Part shown: piece by piece, positions 33,253 through 42,752 of the stretch
Layout: every line of letters begins with the position of its first letter
How positions within the stretch are numbered: position 1 is the first letter of the stretch
The notes under the pieces: generated by a model
Told to the model about the DNA's origin: nothing
The model's database searches: none
Seen by the model: the letters and a program-made list of their open reading frames with translations, nothing else
Translations under genes and position numbers: made by a program
Assembly: GCA_009929615.1 (NCBI GenBank)
Contig: SAAB01000014.1
Location: 1-64,000, forward strand
Direction of reading: 5' to 3'
Source: Clostridia bacterium
GTDB lineage: Bacteria; Bacillota; Clostridia; Lachnospirales; Lachnospiraceae
Length of the DNA: 64,000 nucleotides

Positions 33253-34538
33253 AAAACTTGACGAAAAAAGAAATCAGCTGGATATTTTATGACTGGGCAA
33301 ATTCGGCCTATACGATGGTAGTCACCTCGACAATTATGAGTCTTTATTTCTTGAGTTCTGCAGGAGCAGCACTGGAAGGCACAGTTGCGGACCCGGCGGT
33401 AACAGCCAATGCCTATTGGGGATTTGCCAATTCGGCGGCGACCATTGTGCTTGTCTTATTATCGCCAATCCTTAGAACCATGGCTGATTATAAGGGCAGG
33501 AAAAAGAAGATGTTTCAGTTCTTTTTGTTTACCGGCATAGCATTTACAGCCCTATTGGCATTTGTACCATCAACACAATGGTTGCTGCTGCTCATCGTTT
33601 ATGTCATTACAGCCATTGGTTTTGCGGGGGCCAATATATTTTACGATGCCTTTTTGGTGGATGTATCTGAAGATAAGAATATGGACCGGGTATCCAGTCT
33701 GGGCTTTGCCATGGGATATATCGGAAGTACCATTCCATTTATTATTTGTATGGTTTTAGTTGTACTGGCGACCTTGGGAAAGATACCGATAAGTTTGGAA
33801 ATGTCTTATAAGATTTCATTTATCATTACAACACTGTGGTGGATTGTATTTAGTATTCCGATTGTCAAAGATGTTCATCAGGTTTACGGAATTGAGCCGG
33901 AAGCACATTATGTACAGAAAAGTTTCAAACGGCTTGGAAAAACTTTGAAGGATATTCGCCAGCATCGTCATATCTTTGTTTTTCTGTTAGCGTACTTTTT
34001 CTATATTGATGGCGTAGATACGATTATTAAAATGGCAACTGCCTATGGAAGTACCATTGGGATTGGCAGTATTATGCTGCTGGTGATTTTGCTGGTGACG
34101 CAGTTTGTCGCGTTCCCTTTTGCCATTATTTATGGAAAACTGGCTGCTAAATTCGGCACAAAACGAACGCTGAACCTTGGAATTCTAACCTATTGTGTGA
34201 TTTGTATTGTGGCTTTCTTTATGAGTCCGGATAAGGATGAAAAAACATTGACAATTATGTTCTGGATTCTTGCCATGTTAGTTGGAACCGCTCAGGGTGG
34301 CATACAGGCATTGAGCCGTTCCTATTTTGGGAAAATTGTTCCGAAAAATCAAGCCAACGAGTTTTTTGGATTCTATAATATCTTCGGAAAATTTGCTGCA
34401 ATTCTCGGCCCTATTCTTTTTGGCTGGATTTCGCTGGCAACAGGAAAGGCCAATTATGGAGTTGCAAGTATCATTATTTTATTTATTCTGGCCAGCATTG
34501 TTTTTCATTTTGTACCGGATGACAGAGAATTGTCATAG
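33246..34538 (+). CDS. MFS transporter, UMF1 (Atg22-like) family
   Basis: Polytopic membrane transporter of 430 residues with about twelve helices. The N-terminus KEISWIFYDWANSAYTMVVTS is the hallmark of the UMF1/Atg22-like group, followed by NSAATIVLVLLSPILRTMADYKGRKK, the MFS loop 2-3 motif. GGIQALSRSYFGKIVPKNQANEFFGFYNIFGK marks the second half. ATG 33246 lies inside the preceding gene with AAGGAG 6 nt upstream. Substrate is unknown; yeast relatives export amino acids from the vacuole. It ends a four-gene run that starts at rarA. No terminator is obvious after it. Confidence 0.88.
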   Translation: MLKNLTKKEISWIFYDWANSAYTMVVTSTIMSLYFLSSAGAALEGTVADPAVTANAYWGFANSAATIVLVLLSPILRTMADYKGRKKKMFQFFLFTGIAFTALLAFVPSTQWLLLLIVYVITAIGFAGANIFYDAFLVDVSEDKNMDRVSSLGFAMGYIGSTIPFIICMVLVVLATLGKIPISLEMSYKISFIITTLWWIVFSIPIVKDVHQVYGIEPEAHYVQKSFKRLGKTLKDIRQHRHIFVFLLAYFFYIDGVDTIIKMATAYGSTIGIGSIMLLVILLVTQFVAFPFAIIYGKLAAKFGTKRTLNLGILTYCVICIVAFFMSPDKDEKTLTIMFWILAMLVGTAQGGIQALSRSYFGKIVPKNQANEFFGFYNIFGKFAAILGPILFGWISLATGKANYGVASIIILFILASIVFHFVPDDRELS

Positions 34539-34567
34539 AATTGTAAGAAGCAGAATCAACCAATGAC

Positions 34568-34597
34568 TTGTTAAAAACGGGCGGAATATGTTATACT
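34568..34597 (+). promoter_or_regulatory. Promoter of the GT2 gene at 34666
   Basis: TTGTTA (34568-34573), 18-bp spacer, TATACT (34592-34597), about 70 nt before the start codon. Confidence 0.55.
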
Positions 34598-34665
34598 AAT
34601 ATCCATTGAAAGCAGTTTTATTTGCGAGGGGATAATAGAATTAAGAAAGGAAGGTAAAGAGTACA

Positions 34666-35685
34666 TTGAAGATACTTTCATTTGGCGTACCTTGCTATAA
34701 TTCCGAGGAATATATGAAAAAATGTATTGATTCTCTACTTGTTGGGGGAGAAGATGTGGAAATAATCATTGTAGATGATGGTTCTAAGGATAATACAGCG
34801 GCTATTGCAGACGAATATGCAGCAGCTTATCCGGATATTATTAAGGTCGTACATCAGGAAAATGGAGGCCATGGAGAAGCGGTAAATGCAGGCCTTAGAA
34901 ATGCAACAGGTATTTATTATAAGGTCGTGGATTCCGATGACTGGCTGGACGAAGACGGTCTGCATAAAGTTATTGAAGTGCTGAAAAGTTTTGTTGAAGA
35001 CAAGAAACGTGTAGATTTAATGATTTGTAATTATGTTTACGAACATGTGGAGGACCAGACATCCAAAGTTATACGGTATACCAATGTTATGCCTCAGGAT
35101 AAGATTTTTGGATGGAATCAGGTGGGACGATTCAGGGTAGACCAGAATCTTCTGATGCATACCATGATTTACCGGACCCGTATTTTAAAAGAAGCCGGTT
35201 TGGAGCTGCCAAAGCACACGTTTTATGTAGATAATCTATTTGCCTATATTCCATTGCCTTATGTGCGCAGTTTGTATTATATGAATGTAGATTTATATCG
35301 ATATTATATAGGCCGAAGCGACCAGTCGGTAAATGAACAGGTTATGATAGGCCGGATTGACCAGCAGATTCTTGTGAACAAGCTGATGTTTGATGCATAT
35401 AGTCTGCCGGATGACGTGTTTAACCGACGGCTTGCCCAGTATATGATGAGTTATCTGGCTATGATCTGTCTTGTAACTTCGATTATGCTGACAATTTCCG
35501 GAACAGAAGAGAATAAACAGAAACGGAAAGAGCTTTGGAAGTATTTTAAGGATAGTGATTATGGCATGTATGCACGTCTTCGAAGAGGGCTTAGAGGCTG
35601 TGTCAGCAACCCACCTGGAATTATTTCCAGCAGCCTTATGCGTAAGGCATATCATCTTGCACAGAAAGTCTATAAGTTTAATTAG
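34666..35685 (+). CDS. Family 2 glycosyltransferase
   Basis: Cytoplasmic GT-A fold glycosyltransferase of 339 residues. FGVPCYNSEEYMKKCIDSLL starts the domain, IIVDDGSKDNT binds the nucleotide, KVVDSDDWLDEDG contains the metal-binding DxD, and the C-terminal third is a helical region with several Arg/Lys near the end but no membrane helix. The start is TTG 34666, with GGAAGG 11 nt upstream; there is no in-frame ATG before Met17, and family similarity begins at the TTG. It is a single gene with its own promoter and terminator, outside the main polysaccharide locus. Acceptor unknown. Confidence 0.85.
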   Translation: MKILSFGVPCYNSEEYMKKCIDSLLVGGEDVEIIIVDDGSKDNTAAIADEYAAAYPDIIKVVHQENGGHGEAVNAGLRNATGIYYKVVDSDDWLDEDGLHKVIEVLKSFVEDKKRVDLMICNYVYEHVEDQTSKVIRYTNVMPQDKIFGWNQVGRFRVDQNLLMHTMIYRTRILKEAGLELPKHTFYVDNLFAYIPLPYVRSLYYMNVDLYRYYIGRSDQSVNEQVMIGRIDQQILVNKLMFDAYSLPDDVFNRRLAQYMMSYLAMICLVTSIMLTISGTEENKQKRKELWKYFKDSDYGMYARLRRGLRGCVSNPPGIISSSLMRKAYHLAQKVYKFN

Positions 35686-35709
35686 TATAACTAGATATGG
35701 GAGTATTTT

Positions 35710-35747
35710 GGCTATATAGTGATGAAATTCGCTATATAGCCTTTTTT
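35710..35747 (+). terminator. Terminator before the copper operon
   Basis: GGCTATATAG (35710-35719) and CTATATAGCC (35732-35741) form a perfect stem with a 12-nt loop; six T follow. Confidence 0.88.
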
Positions 35748-35759
35748 ATAAATTAGCAC

Positions 35760-35816
35760 TTGCAATATACCCTTTGGGGGTATATAATGAAATCACATCA
35801 TACCCCTGAGGGGTAT
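35760..35816 (+). promoter_or_regulatory. csoR-copA promoter with two CsoR-type operators
   Basis: TTGCAA (35760-35765) and TATAAT (35783-35788) are 17 bp apart. The palindrome TATACCC-TTTGG-GGGTATA (35766-35784) fills the spacer and enters the -10 box. A second palindrome ATACCCC-TGA-GGGGTAT (35800-35816) covers the start region. Both match the TACCC/GGGTA CsoR operator type, so apo-CsoR should block RNA polymerase and copper should relieve this. Confidence 0.85.
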
Positions 35817-35841
35817 AAAACATACAAAAGGAGTGAAAGAA

Positions 35842-36144
35842 ATGGTAGAATGTAATGAATGTTGTCATAGGACGAAAGAGCGTTCTGAGAAAGAATATAA
35901 AGATTTAATTAACCGGCTGAGCCGCATTGAAGGTCAGATTCGAGGAATCAAAGGGATGCTGGAGAAAGATGCTTACTGTCCGGATGTACTGGTCCAGGTA
36001 GCAGCAGCCAATGCGGCTTTGAACAGTTTTAATAAAGTTCTGTTGGCGAATCATATACGAAGCTGTGTGGCCGAGGATATTCGTCAGGGCAAGGATGAAA
36101 CGATTGATGAACTTGTTGTAACGATTCAGAAATTAATGAGATAG
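35842..36144 (+). CDS. csoR: Copper-sensing transcriptional repressor CsoR
   Basis: All-helical DUF156 repressor of 100 residues. The Cu(I) ligands of CsoR are present: Cys46 (DAYCPDVL), His71 and Cys75 (ANHIRSC). RLSRIEGQIRGIKGMLE is the DNA-contacting helix. An extra Cys/His cluster (CNECCH) at residues 4-9 precedes the fold and is not part of the normal site. Cu(I) binding should release the protein from the two palindromes upstream. A GTG at 35833 touches the AAGGAG ribosome binding site, so ATG 35842 (9-nt spacing) is preferred. copA starts 9 nt downstream. Confidence 0.93.
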   Translation: MVECNECCHRTKERSEKEYKDLINRLSRIEGQIRGIKGMLEKDAYCPDVLVQVAAANAALNSFNKVLLANHIRSCVAEDIRQGKDETIDELVVTIQKLMR

Positions 36145-36153
36145 GAGGCCGAT

Positions 36154-38670
36154 ATGAAACAATATACAGTAACAGGTATGAGCTGTGCGGCCTGCAGTGC
36201 CCGGGTTGAAAAGGCAGTAGCCGGTGTGCAGGGTGTAGATTCCTGTTCCGTCAGTCTTTTGACCAACTCTATGGGTGTTGAAGGTACAGCATCGCCCCAG
36301 GACATTATTGCAGCTGTTGAAGAGGCTGGATATGGAGCCGCAGTTAAGGGCGAAGCGGGGAAAACGGCAGCGGCAGCAGGCGATGAAGATATGCTGAAAG
36401 ACAGAGAAACCCCTGTTTTAAAGCGGCGATTATGGACCTCCCTGGGATTTTTGATTGTCCTCATGTATTTTTCCATGGGACATATGATGTGGAACTGGCC
36501 GATTCCGGCATTTTTTGTAGATAACCATGTGGCGATGGGACTGCTTCAGCTGATACTGACAGTGATTGTTATGGTTATTAATCAGAAGTTTTTTATCAGC
36601 GGATTTAGAAGCTTATGGCACAGGGCACCGAATATGGATACACTGGTTGCTCTGGGGTCGGGGGCATCTTTTGTGTACAGCACTTATGCATTATTTGCCA
36701 TGACAGGTGCTCAGGTAAATGGTGACATGGAAGCAGTTATGACCTATATGCATGAGTTTTATTTTGAATCAGCAGCTATGATTCTGACGCTGATTACCGT
36801 AGGTAAGATGCTTGAGGCACGTTCCAAAGGTAAAACGACAGATGCTTTAAAAGGATTGATGAAACTGGCTCCAAAGACAGCAACTATTGTCAAGGATGGT
36901 ATAGAAACAGAGGTTTCCATTGACCAGGTGATGAAAGGGGATATCTTCGTTGTTCGCCCGGGAGAGAATATACCTGTAGACGGTATCGTGCTAGATGGAA
37001 GCAGTGCTGTGAATGAATCCGCATTGACGGGTGAAAGTATTCCGGTGGATAAGGCAGTGGGTGATAAGGTCTCGGCAGCTACGCTGAATCAGTCGGGATT
37101 TATCCGTTGTGAAGCTTCCAGAGTTGGTGAAGATACGACCTTATCACAGATTATAAAGATGGTTAGTGATGCGGCGGCGACCAAGGCGCCGATTGCAAAA
37201 GTAGCGGACAAAGTTTCGGGTGTTTTTGTACCGGCAGTTATCATTATTGCACTGGCAACGATAGGCATCTGGCTGATTGCCGGAGAGAGTGTTGGATTTG
37301 CTCTGGCAAGAGGCGTTTCTGTTTTAGTTATCAGCTGCCCATGTGCCTTAGGACTGGCAACACCAGTCGCCATTATGGTTGGTAATGGTATGGGGGCAAA
37401 ACATGGCATTATGTTCAAAACAGCTGTTTCTCTGGAAGAAGCAGGTAAGATGGAAATTGCTGCACTGGATAAGACCGGAACGATTACCAGTGGTGAACCA
37501 AAGGTAACCGATATTATACCGGCAGAGGGTATTACTTCGGAAGAACTGCTTCAAATGGCCTATAATCTGGAACAGAAAAGCGAACATCCTCTGGCAAAAG
37601 CAATCCTTGAAAAAGGTGCTGAAAGTGGATTTCAGGCTGAGGAAGTTTCGGATTTCCAGGCGCTTCCGGGTAATGGATTATCTGCGAATTTAAGTGGAAG
37701 TACTTTGAGTGGTGGTAATTTGAAATTCATCAGCACTCAGACAGAAGTTCCGGAAGGAATAAAGCTTCAGTCAGAACAGCTGGCAGAACAGGGGAAGACC
37801 CCATTGTTTTTCAGCAGAAACGGACAGCTCGCCGGGATTATTGCCGTGGCTGATGTCATTAAAGAGGACAGCCCAAGAGCTGTCAAAGAGCTTCAGAATA
37901 TGGGTATCCGTGTCGTTATGCTGACTGGGGACAATGAGCGGACGGCTCAGGCCATAGGTAAAGAAGCAGGTGTGGATGAAGTTATTGCCGGTGTATTGCC
38001 GGATGGTAAAGAAAGTGTTATTCGGAATTTGAAGAAAAAGGGCAAGGTCCTGATGGTTGGAGATGGTATTAATGATGCTCCGGCACTGACCAGAGCAGAT
38101 ATAGGTATTGCTATTGGCGCCGGTACGGATATAGCCATTGACGCTGCGGACATCGTACTTATGAAGAGCCGCTTGAGCGACGTACCTGCAGCTATTCGTT
38201 TAAGCCGTAAAACCCTTAAGAATATCCATGAAAATCTCTTCTGGGCATTCTTTTATAATGTGATAGGTATTCCGCTGGCAGCAGGGCTGTGGTATCCTAT
38301 ATTTGGATGGAAATTGAATCCGATGTTCGGTGCAGCGGCCATGAGTTTATCCAGTTTCTGCGTTGTAACCAATGCGCTTCGACTGAATTTCTTTAATATG
38401 AGAGATGCAGGAAAAGATAGAAAACTTAAATCGAAAAAGAAAAAGGAGGAAAAGAATATGGAAAAGACAATGAATATTGAAGGAATGATGTGTGAACACT
38501 GTGAGGCGAGAGTTAAAAAGTGTTTAGAGAACCTTCCGGAGGTTGAATCTGCAGTAGTAAGTCATGAAAAGGGAACAGCTGTTGTGACAATGAGCAGTGA
38601 GGTTTCCAATGAGGTGCTCAAGAAAACTGTGGAAGACCAGGATTATAAAGTAACATCTGTAGAGTCATAG
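36154..38670 (+). CDS. copA: Copper-exporting P-type ATPase with fused C-terminal CopZ-like domain
   Basis: P1B-type ATPase that pumps Cu(I) out of the cell. An N-terminal HMA domain has MSCAAC (Cys11, Cys14). The ATPase core contains TGES, the transmembrane SCPC motif (Cys395, Cys397), the phosphorylated Asp439 in DKTGT, SEHPLAK, and [10 protein letters not shown]. About eight membrane helices are predicted. Unusually, residues 769-838 form a second HMA domain (GMMCEHC, Cys780 and Cys783) joined by a Lys-rich linker whose DNA is a perfect ribosome binding site followed by ATG, so this part looks like a copZ gene read through in frame. Regulated with csoR. Length of 838 exceeds the usual 740-800. 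Confidence 0.94.
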   Translation: MKQYTVTGMSCAACSARVEKAVAGVQGVDSCSVSLLTNSMGVEGTASPQDIIAAVEEAGYGAAVKGEAGKTAAAAGDEDMLKDRETPVLKRRLWTSLGFLIVLMYFSMGHMMWNWPIPAFFVDNHVAMGLLQLILTVIVMVINQKFFISGFRSLWHRAPNMDTLVALGSGASFVYSTYALFAMTGAQVNGDMEAVMTYMHEFYFESAAMILTLITVGKMLEARSKGKTTDALKGLMKLAPKTATIVKDGIETEVSIDQVMKGDIFVVRPGENIPVDGIVLDGSSAVNESALTGESIPVDKAVGDKVSAATLNQSGFIRCEASRVGEDTTLSQIIKMVSDAAATKAPIAKVADKVSGVFVPAVIIIALATIGIWLIAGESVGFALARGVSVLVISCPCALGLATPVAIMVGNGMGAKHGIMFKTAVSLEEAGKMEIAALDKTGTITSGEPKVTDIIPAEGITSEELLQMAYNLEQKSEHPLAKAILEKGAESGFQAEEVSDFQALPGNGLSANLSGSTLSGGNLKFISTQTEVPEGIKLQSEQLAEQGKTPLFFSRNGQLAGIIAVADVIKEDSPRAVKELQNMGIRVVMLTGDNERTAQAIGKEAGVDEVIAGVLPDGKESVIRNLKKKGKVLMVGDGINDAPALTRADIGIAIGAGTDIAIDAADIVLMKSRLSDVPAAIRLSRKTLKNIHENLFWAFFYNVIGIPLAAGLWYPIFGWKLNPMFGAAAMSLSSFCVVTNALRLNFFNMRDAGKDRKLKSKKKKEEKNMEKTMNIEGMMCEHCEARVKKCLENLPEVESAVVSHEKGTAVVTMSSEVSNEVLKKTVEDQDYKVTSVES
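38458..38670 (+). CDS. copZ: Possible free CopZ-like copper chaperone from an internal start in copA
   Basis: In frame inside the copA 3' end, AAGGAGGA (38443-38450) lies 7 nt before ATG 38458. Translation from here would give a 70-residue HMA protein with the Cu-binding MMCEHC motif, the size of a stand-alone CopZ that hands Cu(I) to CopA. There is no stop codon between the ATPase core and this ATG, so the domain is also made as a fusion. Whether the internal start is used is not shown by the sequence, but the ribosome binding site is as strong as those of real starts here. Confidence 0.55.
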   Translation: MEKTMNIEGMMCEHCEARVKKCLENLPEVESAVVSHEKGTAVVTMSSEVSNEVLKKTVEDQDYKVTSVES

Positions 38671-38681
38671 GATTTATTGAA

Positions 38682-38716
38682 AAAAGGCATAACCGTGAAT
38701 AGCGGCTATGCCTTTT
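38682..38716. terminator. Bidirectional terminator between copA and the minus-strand GT gene
   Basis: AAAAGGCATAACCG (38682-38695) and CGGCTATGCCTTTT (38703-38716) pair with one mismatch around a 7-nt loop. Confidence 0.8.
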
Positions 38717-38735
38717 AAATTAATCCAGTTTTAGA

Positions 38736-39674
38736 TTATTCATGAATCTGATTATACTCACGCTGAATAGCATGAAGTTCCATCTCAAAATCCTGCCGGT
38801 TCTTCTGATTAATTGTTGAAAGAATAACTCCGGAGAAGAAAGAAATTAATGCTCCCAGAGCAACAAAACCACAGACAATTAAAGTCGGGAATTTCAATAC
38901 CAGTCCGGTTGCGATATATTCCATAACAACAGGAATAAAGAAACCAATGCTTAAAAGCAGAAGTACAGCAGCCAGCAGGCTGAAGAAACCAAAAGGTTTA
39001 TAATTCTTATATAATTTGACGATGGTTTTAATAACTTTAAAGCCATCACTGTAGGTATTTAATTTAGACTCACTGCCTTCAGGGCGGTCCCGGTAAGTAA
39101 TAATAACATTTTCTACCAGAAGGTTTTTTTGAACGGCATGAATACTCATTTCAGTTTCAATTTCGAAGCCCTTAGAAAGGACAGGGAAAGATTTAACAAA
39201 CTGGAAAGAAAAAGCACGGTAGCCGGTCATAATATCTTTAATGTTACTTTTAAAGAGCGTATTGATACTCTGACGCACCAAAGAATTTCCAAAATTGTGG
39301 AAAGGTCTCTTGTTCTCCGTAAAATATGTGGATGAAAGGCGGTCGCCGACGACCATATCCACATGACGTTCTAAAACTTTATCGACCATCTCTCGTGCAA
39401 ATTCTGCAGGATAGGTATCATCACCATCAACCATAATATAAGCTTCAGCGTCGATTTCACGAAACATACGGCGGATAACATTTCCTTTGCCCTGGTGGTA
39501 TTCATGGCGTACAACAGCACCTTCAGCTTCAGCAATAGCAACGGTATCATCAGTAGAGTTGTTATCGTAAACATAAATTGTTGCTTCCGGAAGTACGGCC
39601 TGGTAGTCGTTGATTACTTTCTTTACAGTTTTACTTTCGTTATAGCAGGGAATTAATACTGCAATTTTATCCAT
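38736..39674 (-). CDS. Family 2 glycosyltransferase with two C-terminal membrane helices
   Basis: Membrane-bound GT2 of 312 residues, of the dolichol/polyprenyl-phosphate sugar transferase type. VLIPCYNESKTVKKVI starts the GT-A domain, YVYDNNSTDDT binds nucleotide, YIMVDGDDTYP has the DxD motif, and MTGYRAFS and IETEMSIHA are typical of the GtrB/DPM1-like group. Two helices at about 225-250 and 258-285 anchor it. It probably loads a sugar on polyprenyl phosphate that membrane GT-C enzymes then use. It lies 6 nt downstream of the polytopic gene on the same strand, suggesting they work together. Confidence 0.85.
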   Translation of the reverse strand: MDKIAVLIPCYNESKTVKKVINDYQAVLPEATIYVYDNNSTDDTVAIAEAEGAVVRHEYHQGKGNVIRRMFREIDAEAYIMVDGDDTYPAEFAREMVDKVLERHVDMVVGDRLSSTYFTENKRPFHNFGNSLVRQSINTLFKSNIKDIMTGYRAFSFQFVKSFPVLSKGFEIETEMSIHAVQKNLLVENVIITYRDRPEGSESKLNTYSDGFKVIKTIVKLYKNYKPFGFFSLLAAVLLLLSIGFFIPVVMEYIATGLVLKFPTLIVCGFVALGALISFFSGVILSTINQKNRQDFEMELHAIQREYNQIHE

Positions 39675-39680
39675 AGGTTT

Positions 39681-41555
39681 TTAAACCTCCTTCTTATTCA
39701 TCATAAACCATATCCATCCAATAAAGAATGGAAGAATCATCATATTTGGAATTAAATATCGAATATATGCGTTTACCGGGCTGGCAAGGCATACAGCAAA
39801 GGTCAGCCAGAGTGGAACGGTGGCAGCCAGAAGTTTCCATTTTTTGATGACAATTAAAAATACACTGCAGATAAGCAGCACCCAATCCCAAAAGCCTGTT
39901 GTGAAAAGCAGACCGATAAATGGAAGTTTGGCAAGAGCATACAGGAAGTTTTCCAGTGTGCTGCGAAGCCATAGGGTGGAATCAGACATAGTGAAATCAA
40001 AATCTCCCCGGTCCACATAAGGGGCTGTCGCATGTTCGAAATATCCGCTTTCCCTCAAGCGAAGCTGAGGATAAAAATAACCATAAATATTATTTGCCGT
40101 GGCTTCAATATAAGCCCATGGATGTTTTAAAAGCTGTTTAAACCATACCTTAAGGTAGGCTGGCAGATTCGAATTATCCACATTCAATCGGGAATACCAT
40201 ACTTTGACCGGATCGGATACTTCCGGGTCATAGTCCGTGGCAAGCGTATCATAGTTTAAAACAGCAGCGATGGCGGCTTTTTCATCTTCGGGAATCTCAT
40301 CTTCATAATAAGATACATAGCGTGCTGTCTGCTGAAAAGGTATGGACAGCATCTCGGCTGTATCACCACCGGGAATGCCCAAGGATGGCACAAGAATCTT
40401 CGTAAAAGCGAAGAAAATCAAAACAACGCTACCGAGAGAAATACTTATCTTCAGCCGCTGACCTTTTGCGAAGATAAGCATAAATGGCAAAGAGAGTAAA
40501 ACGACATGAATGCCGTTATTTCTCAGCAGGCAGACACCCAGAGCTGATAGGGCGAACAGCAGCCATTTATACCAGCGAAAAGCCGCTCTTTCATAGGCAT
40601 ACTCTAAAAAGAGCATCATGTATAGGAACATGACAAGAATGAAAGAGGTATCTTTAATAAATGTAAAGGCATAACTTGGCCACATAGGAATAATGGCAAA
40701 GAACGCTAAAATGCCTGTACGCAGCCAGTAAGGTGCTTTCCAGCGTTTAAGAAGGCACATGCCATAACCAATACAAAGAATAAAGCAAATCACCTGTGTA
40801 CCGGTATAGAGAAAAATACCCATATTATCCGAGCCGAAAATTGTACGTCCCAGAGTCACAATCGAACCCATAAGCCAGGTTGAGGCTACTGGGTGAAACT
40901 CGGTCCATTCCAGGCTTCCAATATAGAAATCTAATTGGCGGAGGCCATCCCATGCCACCGAGCCGGGGAAAAAAGCAATAATATAAGGAATCCAGCAGAT
41001 GCCTACAATAATGGCAGTAGATATCATAGGATGTTTTTCAAAAATCAGTTCCTGACGGGGAGATGGGCTTAATTCTGTGGTATCTTTTTGTTTTAAAAGA
41101 ATCCAGTCAAACAGCATATAAACAGCCGCATAGAATAGATAGGCATATCCCAGAAATAATATAAATGCCAGAATAATGGTAAAGGCATTATAAATAATGA
41201 AATCAAAATTCCCCATGGCCTCAATGCTTGTGCCAAGAATCATACAGATTCCGAGGGTGATTCCCAGAAAAAGAGAGCCGTTTCGAATACGACGGTCTTT
41301 TTCTAAATAATGTTCATGAAAATATTTATAAAAGAAAGCCAGTGCAATACAGATAATGCATGCCTGGATACTGTTACCGTTTAATACCCGCTGTAATTGG
41401 GCCATAGACAGAGGGATAAAAGAACCAGAACCGTGTGTGTCTGCGAAAATAGCATCATAGTCACAGTAAATACGGTTTGAAAAAAAGGATAAGGTTGTCA
41501 ATAATGTCCAGAAAATAATTGTAACCTTATGAAAAATATGATTTTGTGCTTTCAT
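39681..41555 (-). CDS. Polytopic membrane protein, DUF6020-like, possible GT-C enzyme
   Basis: A 624-residue membrane protein with about twelve to fourteen hydrophobic helices. Around residues 195-225 it has PGSVAWDGLRQLDFYIG followed by WTEFHPVAST, an acidic first loop pattern like that of lipid-linked-sugar-dependent GT-C transferases, and later a soluble segment (about 420-500) with YYEDEIPEDEKAAI. This resembles DUF6020-type proteins of Lachnospiraceae. The neighbouring polyprenyl-phosphate GT supports a role in adding sugars to a surface polymer, but no activity can be named. Likely first gene of a two-gene operon, divergent from mreB. Confidence 0.65.
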   Translation of the reverse strand: MKAQNHIFHKVTIIFWTLLTTLSFFSNRIYCDYDAIFADTHGSGSFIPLSMAQLQRVLNGNSIQACIICIALAFFYKYFHEHYLEKDRRIRNGSLFLGITLGICMILGTSIEAMGNFDFIIYNAFTIILAFILFLGYAYLFYAAVYMLFDWILLKQKDTTELSPSPRQELIFEKHPMISTAIIVGICWIPYIIAFFPGSVAWDGLRQLDFYIGSLEWTEFHPVASTWLMGSIVTLGRTIFGSDNMGIFLYTGTQVICFILCIGYGMCLLKRWKAPYWLRTGILAFFAIIPMWPSYAFTFIKDTSFILVMFLYMMLFLEYAYERAAFRWYKWLLFALSALGVCLLRNNGIHVVLLSLPFMLIFAKGQRLKISISLGSVVLIFFAFTKILVPSLGIPGGDTAEMLSIPFQQTARYVSYYEDEIPEDEKAAIAAVLNYDTLATDYDPEVSDPVKVWYSRLNVDNSNLPAYLKVWFKQLLKHPWAYIEATANNIYGYFYPQLRLRESGYFEHATAPYVDRGDFDFTMSDSTLWLRSTLENFLYALAKLPFIGLLFTTGFWDWVLLICSVFLIVIKKWKLLAATVPLWLTFAVCLASPVNAYIRYLIPNMMILPFFIGWIWFMMNKKEV

Positions 41556-41697
41556 TATTAACTCCTGAATAATTTATTTAGCTTTATTATTATATCGGTT
41601 TCTGTGTAATAACGCAAGGAATAAGAAAAATAGAGTGGTAATTTTTGCAAAATCAGTTATAATAGTAGAATAAATGTAGAACAGAAAGGGGACACAT

Positions 41698-42696
41698 ATG
41701 TTAGCATCAGATATTGGGATTGATTTGGGAACAGATAGTGTTCTTGTATATATAAAGGGTACAGGTATCGTATTAAAGGAGCCGTCAGTGGTGGCTTATG
41801 ATAAGGATACGAATGAGATTAAGAGTATTGGTGAAGAGGCCAGAGAGATGATTGGCAGGACACCTGGGAATATTACAGCCGTTCGTCCGCTGCGTCAGGG
41901 CGTTATTTCGGATTATACGATTACAGAGAAGATGTTGAAATATTTTATCCATAAAGCCGTTGGACGAAAGACTTTCTGGCGTCCGAGAATCACTGTATGT
42001 GTGCCGAGCGGTGTCACAGAGGTTGAGAAACGTGCGGTTATTGATGCGACCATGGAAGCCGGGGCCAGAGATGTAGTTATTGTCGAAGAGCCTATCGCTG
42101 CAGCACTGGGAGCTGGTATTGATATATCAAAGCCTTTTGGAAACATTATTGTGGATATTGGCGGAGGAACGACGGACATTGCTGTTATCTCCTATGGAGA
42201 TACTGTTGTCAGCCAGTCTTTAAAAGTGGCGGGAAATGACTTTGATGAAGCGATTATCCGCTATCTGCGTAAGAAGCATGAGATTTTAGTTGGTGAGCGG
42301 ACTGCAGAAGAGATTAAGAAGCAGATTGGTTCGGCATATCCGAGGGAAGAGGAAGAACGGATGGAAGTCTGTGGACGGAATGTTCTGACAGGCCTTCCAA
42401 AAACTGTGATGATGAGTTCTTTGGAAACCCAGGAAGCCCTAGAAAGCAGCCTGACTCAGATTGTTACAGGACTTCATAAAGTTTTAGAGGAGACACCACC
42501 TGAGTTATCTGCGGATATTGCAACCCGGGGTATTCTGTTGACAGGCGGCGGAAGTCTTTTGTATGGTATGGACCGTTTGATTGAGCAGATTACAGGGATT
42601 CGTACCACGCTGGCTGACGATCCGATTTCTGTGGTGGCTATTGGCACCGGCAGATACATTGAATTTATGGATGCTAAAAAGGGCGACAACAAATAA
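41698..42696 (+). CDS. MreB/Mbl-family actin-like rod shape protein
   Basis: Bacterial actin of 332 residues that polymerises under the membrane and guides wall synthesis. The nucleotide motifs are present: phosphate 1 GIDLGTDSVLVY, phosphate 2 NIIVDIGGGTTDIAV, and the adenosine motif GILLTGGGSLLYGMDRLI. PSVVAYD and RPLRQGVISDYTITEKML are typical of MreB/Mbl. It is not followed by mreC and mreD but by a terminator and recD2, so it is probably an additional paralogue (Mbl or MreBH-like). AAAGGGGA precedes the ATG. A TATAAT at 41658-41663 could be its -10 box, but the -35 is poor. Confidence 0.9.
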   Translation: MLASDIGIDLGTDSVLVYIKGTGIVLKEPSVVAYDKDTNEIKSIGEEAREMIGRTPGNITAVRPLRQGVISDYTITEKMLKYFIHKAVGRKTFWRPRITVCVPSGVTEVEKRAVIDATMEAGARDVVIVEEPIAAALGAGIDISKPFGNIIVDIGGGTTDIAVISYGDTVVSQSLKVAGNDFDEAIIRYLRKKHEILVGERTAEEIKKQIGSAYPREEEERMEVCGRNVLTGLPKTVMMSSLETQEALESSLTQIVTGLHKVLEETPPELSADIATRGILLTGGGSLLYGMDRLIEQITGIRTTLADDPISVVAIGTGRYIEFMDAKKGDNK

Positions 42697-42706
42697 AGAT
42701 AACAGG

Positions 42707-42741
42707 GGGCTGAGAATTCTGCGGATTTTCAGCTCTTTTTT
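42707..42741 (+). terminator. Terminator or attenuator between mreB-like gene and recD2
   Basis: GGGCTGAGAATTC (42707-42719) pairs, with three G-U pairs, to GGATTTTCAGCTC (42723-42735) around a 3-nt loop; six T follow (42736-42741), and the recD2 ribosome binding site GGAGG starts at 42742. Confidence 0.78.
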
Positions 42742-42752
42742 GGAGGAAAGAA

